Of a stretch of DNA of 64,000 bases, positions 45,719 through 54,916 are shown piece after piece (positions within the stretch are counted from its first letter, which is position 1; every line of letters starts with the position of its first letter). The position numbers were made by a program, and so were the translations under genes. Source of the stretch: Lysinibacillus sp. FSL W8-0992 (GTDB lineage Bacteria > Bacillota > Bacilli > Bacillales_A > Planococcaceae). The notes beneath the pieces were generated by a model, which ran no database searches, had not been told where the DNA came from, and worked only from the letters and a program-made list of their open reading frames with translations. The stretch lies in assembly GCF_038008685.1 (NCBI RefSeq), contig NZ_JBBOZQ010000001.1, forward strand, positions 124,001 through 188,000, given 5' to 3'.

Positions 45719-47386
45719 CTACATAATTTCCGAAAAATATTGAACAGTTTTCATTGGTGCGCCTATTTCGCGCAATGCCCATGTATCTTCTAAATAAATA
45801 TCTGCTAGCTTTTCATACTTGCCACCAAATTGGACTGCCCATTCGACTGCCACTACACTTTCGTATAGATGAGCCATTTTTTCTGCTACGCCCTTTGCCT
45901 CATACGACTTCGTAGCCTCATCCAAACGACTAAAGACTTGCAATGTAGCTTCGATTTTCTTCAATTGCTCGCCTACAATTTGTACTAAGGAACAATCAGT
46001 TAACTTCGTCAAACGCTCGCTCATCACATGTACAAATAATTCATGGGCATTAAATTTATCTACTAAGCGAATTAGCTCAAGTGCTAAAATGTTAGCCGTT
46101 CCTTCCCACACCGTAAGTACTTGAGCATCTCTAAGTAAACGTGGTGTTACAAAATCTTCGATATAACCGTTTCCTCCATGCAATTCAATGGCTTCGCTTG
46201 CGTAATGTACCGCCTGTTCAGCCGTTTCTTTTTTCATAATGGCGATATTTAAACGATTAAGAATGATGTCCTCCTCGTTCCCCTGACCACTCGTTACCTT
46301 GTCATATAATTGAATAAGATCAAAAACAGTAGCGACCTCTACATGTAGCTTAGCAGCATATTTTCCTAATGTATCCTGAATCATTGGGTATTGAATTAAA
46401 GGTTGACCGAACGCATTTCGGTTTGTTACATAATGCTTCGCCTCTAAATAACCTCGACGCATAATACCAATGGAAGCAACAGCGTTACAAATTCGAGATA
46501 AATTAAGTGCCTCTAACATATAATAAATTCCTTTATTCGGCTCTCCAACGATATACGCTACTGCACCATCGAATTCCACCTCTCCTGATGGTACTGCTCT
46601 GACACCGAGTTTATCCTTTAAACGCCGAATGCGAAGGTGGTTAACCTTGCCGTCATCTTGACGCCAAGGTACAGCAAATAATGTTAAACCTTTCGAACCT
46701 GCTGAGGCGCCTTCTATACGTGCTAATACCATCGCCACACCACACATTCCAACATTTGATGCAAAGTACTTCTCTCCATACAAACGATAATGACTTCCTT
46801 CCTCGACAGCCTCTACAACATTTGCGCCGACATCTGAGCCTCCTTGCCGCTCCGTTAAAAATGTTGCTCCTTCATATAGCTCTGTATCCCCTGTTGCACA
46901 AACATGTGGTAAAAACCTGTCCTTCAACTCATCATTCGCATAATGATCAAGCAAATAAGCTGTTGCCATCGTTAAGGTAACTGGACAATAGAAGCCAGGC
47001 TCTGCATGTGAAAGTAAATAGCCTTGTGCAAAGCTATACACATAATTTCCCTTTCTACCTAACTGCGGAATTTCCTTATGCACATAGCCAACGATCCCTG
47101 TGTTATATGTTTCTTCAATCGTTTTTTTGTAGCCTTCATTGACCCAAATTTCCGATATATCCTCACCATAAGCATTGTATCGCTGCAGTTTGGGCTCTCC
47201 CTCTCTGTCCGTATGCTTCGCCCTCACGTCGATGTCATTTGCACAAAGCTCGCCGAAATCCTTTAACTCTCGCTTAGCATAGACTAGAAGTTCTTTATCT
47301 AGCATCATTTCTAGTAGTTTGTGTAGTGTTTCATCCTCTGTGAAAAAGTTAGTCGTCCGATTTGCATCTTGCTGTAATACTTTCAT
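45719..47386 (-). CDS. AidB-like acyl-CoA dehydrogenase
   Basis: A 555-residue flavoprotein, longer than ordinary acyl-CoA dehydrogenases through N- and C-terminal extensions, as in the AidB/long ACAD group. The core has FLTERQGGSDVGANVVE, YGEKYFASNVG and the catalytic-glutamate region VLTVWEGTANILALE (about residue 425). Substrate is unknown; co-transcription with an acyl-CoA synthetase and MerR regulator favours catabolism of an acyl-CoA over DNA repair. ATG follows GAGGTGAG. The gap to the upstream synthetase is two bases. The stop is reached immediately after the repeat tag. Confidence 0.88.
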   Translation of the reverse strand: MKVLQQDANRTTNFFTEDETLHKLLEMMLDKELLVYAKRELKDFGELCANDIDVRAKHTDREGEPKLQRYNAYGEDISEIWVNEGYKKTIEETYNTGIVGYVHKEIPQLGRKGNYVYSFAQGYLLSHAEPGFYCPVTLTMATAYLLDHYANDELKDRFLPHVCATGDTELYEGATFLTERQGGSDVGANVVEAVEEGSHYRLYGEKYFASNVGMCGVAMVLARIEGASAGSKGLTLFAVPWRQDDGKVNHLRIRRLKDKLGVRAVPSGEVEFDGAVAYIVGEPNKGIYYMLEALNLSRICNAVASIGIMRRGYLEAKHYVTNRNAFGQPLIQYPMIQDTLGKYAAKLHVEVATVFDLIQLYDKVTSGQGNEEDIILNRLNIAIMKKETAEQAVHYASEAIELHGGNGYIEDFVTPRLLRDAQVLTVWEGTANILALELIRLVDKFNAHELFVHVMSERLTKLTDCSLVQIVGEQLKKIEATLQVFSRLDEATKSYEAKGVAEKMAHLYESVVAVEWAVQFGGKYEKLADIYLEDTWALREIGAPMKTVQYFSEIM

Positions 47387-47388
47387 AT

Positions 47389-48891
47389 TTATCTCACCTC
47401 TTGTTCCTTCAAAGATTGTTTTAATATTTTTCCTGATGCATTTCTTGGTAGCGCTTCCACTTGTTCGAATAAGCGTGGAATTTTATATTTTGCTAGATGC
47501 TCCTCTAAATATATTTTTAGTGCACTATCATCAATCTCTGCCTTTGCAGCATACACTGCCTTTACGGTTTCTCCCCACTGCGGGTGAGGGACACCGATAA
47601 CAGCCACCTCAAAAATTCCTTCATAGCTTAAAAGTAAATCTTCAATCTCTTTTGGATAAATATTGACACCGCCCGAAATAATAACATCCTTTTTGCGATC
47701 GACAATCCAAATATAGCCGTCTTCATCTTTTCGAGCTAAATCTCCTGTTTTCAGCCAGCCATCTATAAACGCTGCCTTTGTTGCTACTTCATCCCTGTAA
47801 TACCCCAACATATTGCCTTCACCAAATAACACAACTTCGCCCACTTCATTCACTCCGACATCTTCCCCGCTGTCGTTAATAATACGAAGCTCCGTCCCTA
47901 GAGGTGCACGCTGACCGATACTCCCTGCCTTTTCTTCATGCTCTTGTCCGAACATTAAGGAACCACTTGGCCCAGCCTCTGTTAATCCATAAACACATGT
48001 TAGATTTTCTGTTTGGAAAGCTTTTTGTATATGGCGAATTTCATTTTGTGATAACGGTGCACCTCCGTAAACCCACCATTTCATCGAAGACAAATCCGCT
48101 GTTTGCAATCTCTTTGTTTGGGCAGTTAATAAATAGGCAACAGGAGCCCCGAAAAAATGCGTCGTTTTTTCGTGTTCAATCGAATCTATCAATAAATCTG
48201 GTGTAAATGTTGGCGTTAGTACATTTGTTGAGCCAACAAGTACGCCAGCCATTAAAAATAAATGCAATGGTGCTGAATGCGTTAATGGCATCATAAGGAG
48301 AATGCGACTTGTAGGCTTAACTTCCATTTCGACCGCAATCATCTGGGCTACAGTTAAAATATTACGATAGCTAAAAAGGACGCCCTTCGGTTTTCCTGTT
48401 GTGCCTGATGTATATAAAATCGTTGATGCATCGTCTTCATTTAGCTGACAATCTATTGGTTGTGTACTGGCATGTTGTATTAGCGTTTCATAATGAAGCC
48501 ACCCTGCCTCCACATGTCCTGTTTTAATTTTCAACGGCACGACATTGATATGCTCGACCGCAGCAAAAATAGCCTCATGCACTAAAATAGCTTTAGCCTC
48601 TGCATGCTGTGCAACATATTCAACCTCCTGCAATGTAAATTTTGCATTTACGGGAACGACAATTGCACCAATACGTTGAATCGCAAAATAGCTAACAACA
48701 AACTCTACAACATTTGGCATAAAAATAATTACTTTATCATCTGGACGAATACCCAGTTCTATCAAAGCATGACCGAGTCGAGTCACTTGCTCATCTAAAT
48801 CACGATAAGTCACTCTTCTTCCATGACAAACAACAGCTTCTTTTCCAGCATACTTTCGGGCATTTCGTGCTAACAAATTTGAACTATTCAT
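47389..48891 (-). CDS. acyl-CoA synthetase (AMP-forming)
   Basis: A 500-residue adenylate-forming ligase that activates a carboxylic acid to acyl-CoA. Motifs: ATP loop STILYTSGTTGKPKGVLFS (about residue 155), YGLTEAGPSG, the GWLKTGDLARKDEDGYIWIVDRKKD block near residue 385, and the C-terminal catalytic lysine in PRNASGKILK. Substrate chain is not readable; medium or branched acids are likely from context. ATG follows AAAGGGAGAG and overlaps the MerR gene by 8 bases. Confidence 0.92.
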   Translation of the reverse strand: MNSSNLLARNARKYAGKEAVVCHGRRVTYRDLDEQVTRLGHALIELGIRPDDKVIIFMPNVVEFVVSYFAIQRIGAIVVPVNAKFTLQEVEYVAQHAEAKAILVHEAIFAAVEHINVVPLKIKTGHVEAGWLHYETLIQHASTQPIDCQLNEDDASTILYTSGTTGKPKGVLFSYRNILTVAQMIAVEMEVKPTSRILLMMPLTHSAPLHLFLMAGVLVGSTNVLTPTFTPDLLIDSIEHEKTTHFFGAPVAYLLTAQTKRLQTADLSSMKWWVYGGAPLSQNEIRHIQKAFQTENLTCVYGLTEAGPSGSLMFGQEHEEKAGSIGQRAPLGTELRIINDSGEDVGVNEVGEVVLFGEGNMLGYYRDEVATKAAFIDGWLKTGDLARKDEDGYIWIVDRKKDVIISGGVNIYPKEIEDLLLSYEGIFEVAVIGVPHPQWGETVKAVYAAKAEIDDSALKIYLEEHLAKYKIPRLFEQVEALPRNASGKILKQSLKEQEVR

Positions 48892-49273
48892 CGTGCATCT
48901 CTCCCTTTAAAGTTAATAATTTCTCACTAAACATGCCATGTAATTGCAGTAATTCATTTTTCATTTGTGTAAGTTCGGCTATTTTACTATCAATTTCTTG
49001 AATTTTTTGATCTCCATATGCCACAGTACGTTCCAATTGTTGAATTCCTGAGCGATCAAAATCAAAAAGCAACACCATTTCCTTGATTTCTTCTAATGAG
49101 AAACCATAACGCTTCCCCCTAAAAATAAGCTTGAGCTTCGCCATTTCTTTTTTTGAGAAGGTGCGCTGATTCGTAGCCGAACGATGAGGACATAGAAGCC
49201 CAAGCTCCTCGTAATAACGAATTGTACGTGTAGACACATTAAATTGCTTCGCTACCTCCTGAATCGTTTTCAA
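48884..49273 (-). CDS. MerR-family transcription regulator
   Basis: A 129-residue regulator: N-terminal winged helix (IQEVAKQFNVSTRTIRYYEE), the RGKRYGFSLEEIKEMV block, then a long coiled coil for dimerisation. No cysteine pattern for metal binding is seen. The start is taken as the TTG at 49271-49273, with GGGGGAG seven bases before it; an ATG nine codons upstream lacks a site. First gene of a three-gene unit with acyl-CoA synthetase and AidB-like dehydrogenase. Resembles LiuR-type regulators of branched-chain acyl-CoA catabolism. Confidence 0.88.
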   Translation of the reverse strand: MKTIQEVAKQFNVSTRTIRYYEELGLLCPHRSATNQRTFSKKEMAKLKLIFRGKRYGFSLEEIKEMVLLFDFDRSGIQQLERTVAYGDQKIQEIDSKIAELTQMKNELLQLHGMFSEKLLTLKGEMHDE

Positions 49274-49301
49274 GCAAAGCTCCCCCTTCACAATTTTCAT
49301 C

Positions 49302-49332
49302 AGTATATCATTAACGTTAACGTAAACTTCAA
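49302..49332 (-). promoter_or_regulatory. MerR-type promoter with 19-bp spacer and palindromic operator
   Basis: Minus strand TTGAAG (49327-49332), 19 bases, TATACT (49302-49307). The spacer contains TTACGTTAACGTTAA (plus 49311-49325), a palindrome centred between the elements. Over-long spacers with a central palindrome are typical of MerR-controlled promoters. The operator resembles the ACGTTAACGT core of LiuR sites. Confidence 0.75.
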
Positions 49333-49382
49333 CAGAAAATTAGAAATAAACAGAAAAATTAATACACAAAGAAGTAAGTTCA

Positions 49383-49488
49383 GTGTCAGGCACTCAAACA
49401 ATTCTGAATTTTGCATAGAAACTCCTGCTTAGAACGCACGTAACGTAAGACGCAAAAAAACCAAAAGTAAGTGCCAGGCACTCAAACA
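49383..49488. repeat. truncated GTGCCAGGCAC-tagged repeat
   Basis: Two tags in reverse orientation (49383-49400 and 49471-49488), only 88 bases apart. The interior keeps one arm (AACTCCTGC, ACGTAA, GTAAGACGCAAAA) of the palindrome. Confidence 0.8.
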
Positions 49489-49501
49489 ATTTCCACCGAA
49501 T

Positions 49502-49531
49502 AAAAAACCCCGACACGTAATTGTGTCGGGG
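49502..49531 (-). terminator. terminator of argS
   Basis: CCCCGACAC pairs with GTGTCGGGG around a 6-base loop and is followed on the minus strand by six T. Confidence 0.95.
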
Positions 49532-49544
49532 TCTAATAATCATA

Positions 49545-51212
49545 TTACATTTTTTCAGGTGCAGATACGCCGATTAGACGTAATGCGTTAGCAATAGTAG
49601 TACGTACAGCCGTAATAAGTGCTAAACGTGCTTCTGTTAGCTCTTTATTCGAAGCATCTAACACTTTTTCAGCGTTATAGAAGCTATGGAACGCAGCTGC
49701 CGTATCTTGAATATAGTTGGCGATACGGTGTGGCGTACGGTGTTTTGCTGCATCCGCCACTACTTTCGGGAAATCACCGATTTTTTTCAATAAATCAATT
49801 TCTTTTTCAGCAGTTAACAGGCTTAAATTCGCTATTGATGTAGCAAAGCCTTGTTCAGTTGCTGAACGTAAAATTGAAGAAATACGCGCATGCGCATATT
49901 GAGCATAATATACCGGGTTTTCGTTTGATTGCGATACCGCAAGATCAAGGTCAAAGTCCATATGTGAATCACCAGCTGTTTTCACGAAGAAGTAACGTAC
50001 TGCGTCTAATCCTACTTCTTCAACAAGCTCACGCATCGTTACAGCATTCCCTGTACGTTTCGACATTTTAAATTTCTCGCCGTCTTTATATAACTGAACC
50101 ATTTGAATAACTTCTACTTCAAGCGTGTCACGGTCATAACCAAGTGCTTGAATAGCCGCTTTCATTCGTGGGATATAGCCGTGGTGGTCAGCTCCCCAGA
50201 TGTTAATTAGTTTATCAAAGCCACGGACAATTTTATCTTCATGGTAAGCAATATCAGGTGTTAAATATGTGAAAGATCCATCATTTTTTATTAATACACG
50301 ATCTTTATCATCGCCAAATGTTGTTGAACGGAACCAAGTAGCACCATCTTCTTCAAAAACATGGCCATTTGCTTTTAATTTATCTAATGCTACTTCGATT
50401 TTGCCGTTTTCATATAATGATGTTTCAGAATACCATACATTAAAATTCACGCGGAAATTCGCTAAGTCTGTTTTCAATTTATCTAGTTCTAATGCTAAAC
50501 CATGTTGACGGAAAAATGCAAAACGCTCTTCATCAGATTTTGATAAAATCGAATCGCCATGCTCACTCGCTAATTTACCTGCAATATCGATAATATCCTG
50601 ACCGTGATAACCATCTTCTGGCATATCTGCCGCAAGACCTAAAGCTTGCTTATAACGCGCTTCTAATGAATAAGCTAAGTTATTAATTTGATTACCAGCA
50701 TCGTTAATGTAGTACTCACGAGATACTGCATAACCAGCCATATCTAAAACATTACACAATGAATCCCCTACAGATGCTCCACGTGCATGACCTAGGTGAA
50801 GGTCGCCTGTCGGATTTGCTGACACAAATTCAACTTGTACTCTCTCACCAGCTCCTGCGTTTGAACGTCCATAATCTGCACCTTGCTCAAGGACAGCTGT
50901 TACAACACCTGTTAAGAAATCTTTACGGACAGTAATATTCATAAAGCCAGGACCTGCGATATCAATTTTCTCGATATCAGTACCTTCAGTTTCAAGGTTT
51001 TCTAAAATTGCTTCTGCAATCGCACGTGGTGGCTTTTTAGCTAGTTTCGTTAATTGCATTGCAATATTCGTTGCATAATCACCGTTTGCTTTATCCTTTG
51101 GTGTTTCTAAGTGAATCGTTAATTCTGTGCCAGCTTCAACTAAGCCAGCTTTTTCAACAGCCTGTGCAATCGCCGTCTTAATGGCTTGTTGTACTTGTTC
51201 TACTGCGTTCAT
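49545..51212 (-). CDS. argS: arginyl-tRNA synthetase
   Basis: Charges tRNA-Arg with arginine. The 555 residues are normal length. The N-terminal Add-1 domain is followed by the class I signature HIGH as HLGHARG (about residue 132), [20 protein letters not shown] and the KMSKS-type loop KMSKRTGN (about residue 370), then a C-terminal anticodon-binding helical domain. Two consecutive ATGs exist; the second (51210-51212) is about 7 bases from GGAGG and is preferred. The start overlaps the ywiB stop, so the two are coupled, as in B. subtilis. Confidence 0.97.
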   Translation of the reverse strand: MNAVEQVQQAIKTAIAQAVEKAGLVEAGTELTIHLETPKDKANGDYATNIAMQLTKLAKKPPRAIAEAILENLETEGTDIEKIDIAGPGFMNITVRKDFLTGVVTAVLEQGADYGRSNAGAGERVQVEFVSANPTGDLHLGHARGASVGDSLCNVLDMAGYAVSREYYINDAGNQINNLAYSLEARYKQALGLAADMPEDGYHGQDIIDIAGKLASEHGDSILSKSDEERFAFFRQHGLALELDKLKTDLANFRVNFNVWYSETSLYENGKIEVALDKLKANGHVFEEDGATWFRSTTFGDDKDRVLIKNDGSFTYLTPDIAYHEDKIVRGFDKLINIWGADHHGYIPRMKAAIQALGYDRDTLEVEVIQMVQLYKDGEKFKMSKRTGNAVTMRELVEEVGLDAVRYFFVKTAGDSHMDFDLDLAVSQSNENPVYYAQYAHARISSILRSATEQGFATSIANLSLLTAEKEIDLLKKIGDFPKVVADAAKHRTPHRIANYIQDTAAAFHSFYNAEKVLDASNKELTEARLALITAVRTTIANALRLIGVSAPEKM

Positions 51213-51646
51213 CATTGTACCTCCGTAAATGTAATGTCTAATGTATAATTGCCAACATTTTGTCCACCCATTAGTAAATCATACTGCACATGAAAATCTC
51301 CACGCATTTCATGTCTAGTAAATAACATGTTTTTCGTTTGAGTCACGAGTGGCATCGAACCAAATTCACTTTCATAATGGCCTATTTGTTGTTCAAAAAT
51401 ATTGAGTGGTAAGCGCATTTTTACTGCTCCTGCGCGCATAATAAGTGCCAGTTCTTTGTCTAACTTCATCGTCGTGCGGATTGTTTTTTCATCCTGCATC
51501 TCTTCATATTTTAAATATAGGGAATCTGCTTTATTTATTAGCTGCCCATTTAACCACATTTCAAGGGTTTCGGACTCCCCATCAATCGGACGAATCGTCG
51601 AAATGAGCTTAATGTTCACCTGCGATTTTTCTTCGTTCACCATCAT
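51212..51646 (-). CDS. ywiB: DUF1934 beta-barrel protein (YwiB)
   Basis: A 144-residue conserved protein of unknown function, predicted as a small lipocalin-like beta-barrel. Alternating polar strands run throughout ([52 protein letters not shown]). It immediately precedes argS in B. subtilis too, and here overlaps it by one base or more. ATG follows AAGGGAGCG, with a second ATG directly after. No catalytic motif is seen. Confidence 0.9.
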   Translation of the reverse strand: MMVNEEKSQVNIKLISTIRPIDGESETLEMWLNGQLINKADSLYLKYEEMQDEKTIRTTMKLDKELALIMRAGAVKMRLPLNIFEQQIGHYESEFGSMPLVTQTKNMLFTRHEMRGDFHVQYDLLMGGQNVGNYTLDITFTEVQ

Positions 51647-51806
51647 GGACGCTCCCTTTTATTCTTTTTACTATAACCTTTTTATTATAGGATGAATGTC
51701 TACTTTATTTCAAGATAGAAGTGAGTATTGTTTTCAAGCATTGGCAGACAAAGTGAAAAGATTTACTATTATTTATAGATCTTCGAGAAAGGAACTACTA
51801 TTATAG

Positions 51807-52916
51807 ATGTTACTTCACATTTTTGTCAGCTTTTGTATTACCTTTACATTAATCATTTTAACGTATTGGCCATTTACACATCCGGCTCGAGGACAATCAC
51901 TAATTAAAGAATTTAAACCCATTTTGGTAGGTATTTCTTTTGGTCTAACAGGTCTTATACTAAGTGGCATTTCGTTAAACTATTTGAATGGAACACTCAT
52001 AAACATCCATATTGTCCCTCTTCTTTTTAGCGGACTTATCGGTGGCCCGTGGTCGATTGTTATTAGTGGCATAATCATGGCAATAGGAAGCTTAATCATC
52101 ATCCCTACACAAGAAGTACTATCGATAACAAGTTTATCAAATATTAATTTATTAGTAATTTCCATAGTTCTTGCGCTTTTTGCATTAAAAAAACCAATTA
52201 CTTTTCACACATTAACAGCCTATTTTTATAGCCTGACGATTGAAATCACTGTGATGTTAGTTCTTATCGTTACTTTACCAGCTATACTAAAAATAAAGAT
52301 TATATTAGGGTTCGTTGCCTATGCACTTTTTACATTTTTTACAATTTTCACTGTTATTAAACGTTTACAAGCGACAAGTGAAAAAGTACAACTCACCTAC
52401 CACCTTAAAGAAAAGGACTATTTAACGCAGCTCCCAAACAATTTGGCAATTCGATCCTTTGCGCAAGGTATGGTTTTAGAAACGGACCATTTTTCAGTGC
52501 TCCATTTTGACGTCGATGATATGAAAGAAATTAATATCAAGTATGGCCATCTAGCTGGTGATGGGGTTATTAAACAACTCGCCACAATCATTAATGACTA
52601 TGTAGAAGCTATAAACGGTATTGCTGCACGGGTTGCAGGGGAGGAATTTTATATTATATTAAAGGATGCCCCACCAGCTATTGCTCTATATCATGCCGAG
52701 AAACTGCGACATCAAATTGCACTTCATTCTTTCAACATCAATACTATGCAAACTACGCCATTAACGGTTTCCATCGGTATTAGCTCAAGTCCTGATAACG
52801 GTGTAGAGTTTGATGAACTTGCCATTATTGCTGCACAAGTTACAACCGATATAAAAGCTTTAGGTGGCAACAAAGTATTACACGCCAATAATATTGACTT
52901 CCGCACAGAAAACTAA
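51807..52916 (+). CDS. membrane GGDEF protein, probable diguanylate cyclase
   Basis: A 369-residue protein. The N-terminal part (about 1-190) has about six membrane helices, with IHIVPLLFSGLIGGPWSIVISG resembling the 5TM-5TMR_LYT sensor domain of LytS-like proteins. The C-terminal GGDEF domain (about 205-365) begins DYLTQLPNNLAIR, continues FDVDDMKEINIKYGHLAGD, and has AGEEF at the signature position (RVAGEEFYIIL). Alanine replaces the first glycine; metal-binding aspartates are kept, so cyclic-di-GMP synthesis is likely but not certain. No RxxD inhibitory site directly precedes the signature. The AAGGA site is rather far (about 13 bases) from the ATG. Single-gene unit with its own terminator. 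Confidence 0.85.
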   Translation: MLLHIFVSFCITFTLIILTYWPFTHPARGQSLIKEFKPILVGISFGLTGLILSGISLNYLNGTLINIHIVPLLFSGLIGGPWSIVISGIIMAIGSLIIIPTQEVLSITSLSNINLLVISIVLALFALKKPITFHTLTAYFYSLTIEITVMLVLIVTLPAILKIKIILGFVAYALFTFFTIFTVIKRLQATSEKVQLTYHLKEKDYLTQLPNNLAIRSFAQGMVLETDHFSVLHFDVDDMKEINIKYGHLAGDGVIKQLATIINDYVEAINGIAARVAGEEFYIILKDAPPAIALYHAEKLRHQIALHSFNINTMQTTPLTVSIGISSSPDNGVEFDELAIIAAQVTTDIKALGGNKVLHANNIDFRTEN

Positions 52917-52934
52917 TATTTGGTCTAATACACG

Positions 52935-52970
52935 AGAATCTGCGAAAGTAACGCAGATTCTTTTTCTTTT
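52935..52970 (+). terminator. terminator of the GGDEF gene
   Basis: AGAATCTGCG pairs with CGCAGATTCT around a 7-base loop, followed by TTTTCTTTT. Confidence 0.95.
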
Positions 52971-53069
52971 CCCCTCCACTAATAGTCGTTGACAGTTATT
53001 CATTATAACACTACATTTATATTATAATTTCAGAATTTTCAATCTAATAATAGAAATGAGGATTGCTGT

Positions 53070-54011
53070 ATGTTAACACTTGAGAATATCCAAGCTGCTA
53101 AAATGAAAGTTGCCCCTTATATTTATGAAACACCTGTTGTTCGCTTACATGGACTCGATGAACTATTAAATTGCAATGTTTCGATAAAAGCCGAAAATAT
53201 GCAAAAAACAAACTCCTTCAAATTGCGTGGTGCTCTGAATAAACTGCTCTCGATGCCACTTGAACAATTACAACAGGGCGTTGTTGCGGCATCGTCAGGT
53301 AATCATGGTAAAGGTGTTGCCTTCGCAGCTAAACTATTAAATATTCCGGCAACAATCGTTTTACCAGATTCAGCACCAAGTATTAAAGTTGAAGGTATTC
53401 GAGCATTAGGTGCAAACGTTGTACAATGTAAGCTTGCTGAAAGACACGATATAACGGAAAAACTTAGCTTAGAACACGGCTATGCCATCATTCATCCTTA
53501 TGATGATTATGACATTATGGCTGGTCAAGGAACGGTAGGATTAGAAATTTTAGAGCAATTTCCTCAAACTAGTGCAATCGTTATACCAATTGGCGGTGGT
53601 GGGCTAATAAGTGGTGTCGCGACTGCGGTAAAATCTTTAGCACCTCATATTAAAATCATCGGCGTGGAACCAGCTGTTGTATCACGCTATGCTGATAGTT
53701 TAATTGCCGGTGAAAGATTACTTTTAAAAGAGCAAAAGTCTATGGCAGATGCACTCTTAACTTTACAACCTGGCGAGCGAAACTTTCCGATTGTTCAAAA
53801 GCTTGTCGATGATATTGTTCGGGTAGACGAGGCTTCTATTGAAAGCGGGATGAAAACATTACTACTAGCAGGCAAGGTAATGGCTGAACCATCCTCTGCT
53901 ATTGGAATCGGGGCAGCTCTTCAAGGGAATTTACCTATTACTAAAAATGATCATGTTTGCTTCCTTATTTCAGGCGGCAATGTTGGGTTAAATCAATTAC
54001 ACAATTTATAA
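53070..54011 (+). CDS. PLP-dependent threonine/serine dehydratase-like enzyme
   Basis: A 313-residue fold-type II PLP enzyme. The PLP lysine is in NSFKLRGALNKL (about residue 51), substrate contact ASSGNHGKGVA, and the phosphate-binding glycine loop IPIGGGGLISG. It lacks the C-terminal ACT regulatory domain of IlvA, so it resembles catabolic threonine dehydratase, serine racemase or related amino-acid ammonia-lyases. Substrate cannot be told from sequence. ATG follows ATGAGGATTG. The next gene starts 34 bases downstream and is probably co-transcribed. Confidence 0.88.
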   Translation: MLTLENIQAAKMKVAPYIYETPVVRLHGLDELLNCNVSIKAENMQKTNSFKLRGALNKLLSMPLEQLQQGVVAASSGNHGKGVAFAAKLLNIPATIVLPDSAPSIKVEGIRALGANVVQCKLAERHDITEKLSLEHGYAIIHPYDDYDIMAGQGTVGLEILEQFPQTSAIVIPIGGGGLISGVATAVKSLAPHIKIIGVEPAVVSRYADSLIAGERLLLKEQKSMADALLTLQPGERNFPIVQKLVDDIVRVDEASIESGMKTLLLAGKVMAEPSSAIGIGAALQGNLPITKNDHVCFLISGGNVGLNQLHNL

Positions 54012-54045
54012 GGAGGCTACCATTTAAAGTACGAAGGTGAGCTAT

Positions 54046-54588
54046 ATGATTAAAATTGATACATTTATTGCAATCGAAACAAAAAGTTTCTATTCACATA
54101 CGGTTGAACAACTCCAACATGAATTTACTAGTATTCAAAGTAAAAATGCGCTACAAATTATCTCAAAAAATCTAACGCAAAGTAAAGGTCATTTTTTACA
54201 CGGGGCTATTATTGTAGAAATTGATGGTGTTCAAATTACGTCGTTGTTTGATTGGGATGATTGTGACTTAATATGGCCAGGGTTTTTAACAATGGTTATT
54301 GATTATTTACATGATGGTTTTGGTGAAACTGCTATATCATTGAATGATATTCAATGGACTTTAGAAAAAATTATTACGAAGCCAAATCATTTAGTAATTT
54401 TTTCTTCAAAGCATGGTATGGGAAAAATCATTAAAGGTGTTTGCAACGAAAATGACTTTCTTCAAGCAGTCTTGCTCAGCGCACATCAATACCTGTCGTT
54501 AAGACAACAAGATACGCGAACACAAACTTTAAATGGCATGGCTGGAAAATACAATTATCTTAAGTGCCAGGCACTCAAACAATTTTGA
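54046..54588 (+). CDS. hypothetical protein with a repeat-derived C-terminus
   Basis: A 180-residue soluble protein not recognised as any family. It begins MIKIDTFIAIETKSFYSHT; an acidic, tryptophan-rich centre (FDWDDCDLIWPG) and predicted helices follow. No signal peptide, membrane segment or catalytic motif is seen. The ATG at 54046-54048 has AAGGTGAG just before it; an in-frame GTG three codons earlier lies in that site. Its last nine codons (KCQALKQF and stop) are the tag of the 170-bp repeat family, so the original C-terminus was probably replaced. Follows the dehydratase gene by 34 bases. Confidence 0.65.
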   Translation: MIKIDTFIAIETKSFYSHTVEQLQHEFTSIQSKNALQIISKNLTQSKGHFLHGAIIVEIDGVQITSLFDWDDCDLIWPGFLTMVIDYLHDGFGETAISLNDIQWTLEKIITKPNHLVIFSSKHGMGKIIKGVCNENDFLQAVLLSAHQYLSLRQQDTRTQTLNGMAGKYNYLKCQALKQF

Positions 54589-54754
54589 AAACTTTATTAC
54601 TATCAAAGTAAAGATCCACTGAAACTACTAAGGGAACGCACGTAACGTAAGCCGCAACCAACCACGTGTTGGGAGGTTTGCGATTTACAACGTTCCCACG
54701 GAAAGTGAAGTGGATCTTTACAATATAGAAGGCTAAGTGCCAGGCACTCAAACA
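54564..54754. repeat. GTGCCAGGCAC-tagged palindromic repeat overlapping a gene end
   Basis: Identical tags AAGTGCCAGGCACTCAAACA at 54562 and 54735 (period 173) flank a palindrome with AAAGATCCACT..GGAACGCACGTAA on one side and CGTTCCCACGG..AGTGGATCTTTA on the other. The orientation is opposite to the 4.7-kb copies. The left tag supplies the stop codon of the preceding gene. Confidence 0.88.
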
Positions 54755-54793
54755 ATTTAAATAAAAAATAAGGCTAGCTCATAGCTAACCCCA
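54747..54793. repeat. 47-bp direct repeat flanking the SLH gene, left copy
   Basis: Matches 58127-58173 at 43 of 47 positions in the same orientation. It comprises the end of a repeat tag (CTCAAACAATTTA), ATAAAAAAT, and the GGCTAGC..GCTAACCCCA hairpin. The 3.3 kb between the copies contains only the SLH surface-protein gene and its flanks. Confidence 0.75.
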
Positions 54794-54805
54794 CTCTCTT
54801 TTTTA
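54772..54805 (+). terminator. hairpin with T-run downstream of the repeat
   Basis: GGCTAGC pairs with GCTAACC (one mismatch) and is followed by CCACTCTCTTTTTT. It would end transcription of the hypothetical gene and repeat on the plus strand. Confidence 0.6.
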
Positions 54806-54809
54806 GGTA

Positions 54810-54851
54810 ACTTAATAAAGAGCATCCGCAATGCAAACTGTGGATGCTCTT
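54810..54851 (-). terminator. terminator of the SLH gene
   Basis: AAGAGCATCC pairs with GGATGCTCTT around a 14-base loop; TTTATT follows on the minus strand. Confidence 0.75.
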
Positions 54852-54916
54852 TCGCCTTTAAGCTGTATCAAAACTTACTAAAAAGAATAATTTCTTTGCG
54901 ACCAAACGAATGGTTG

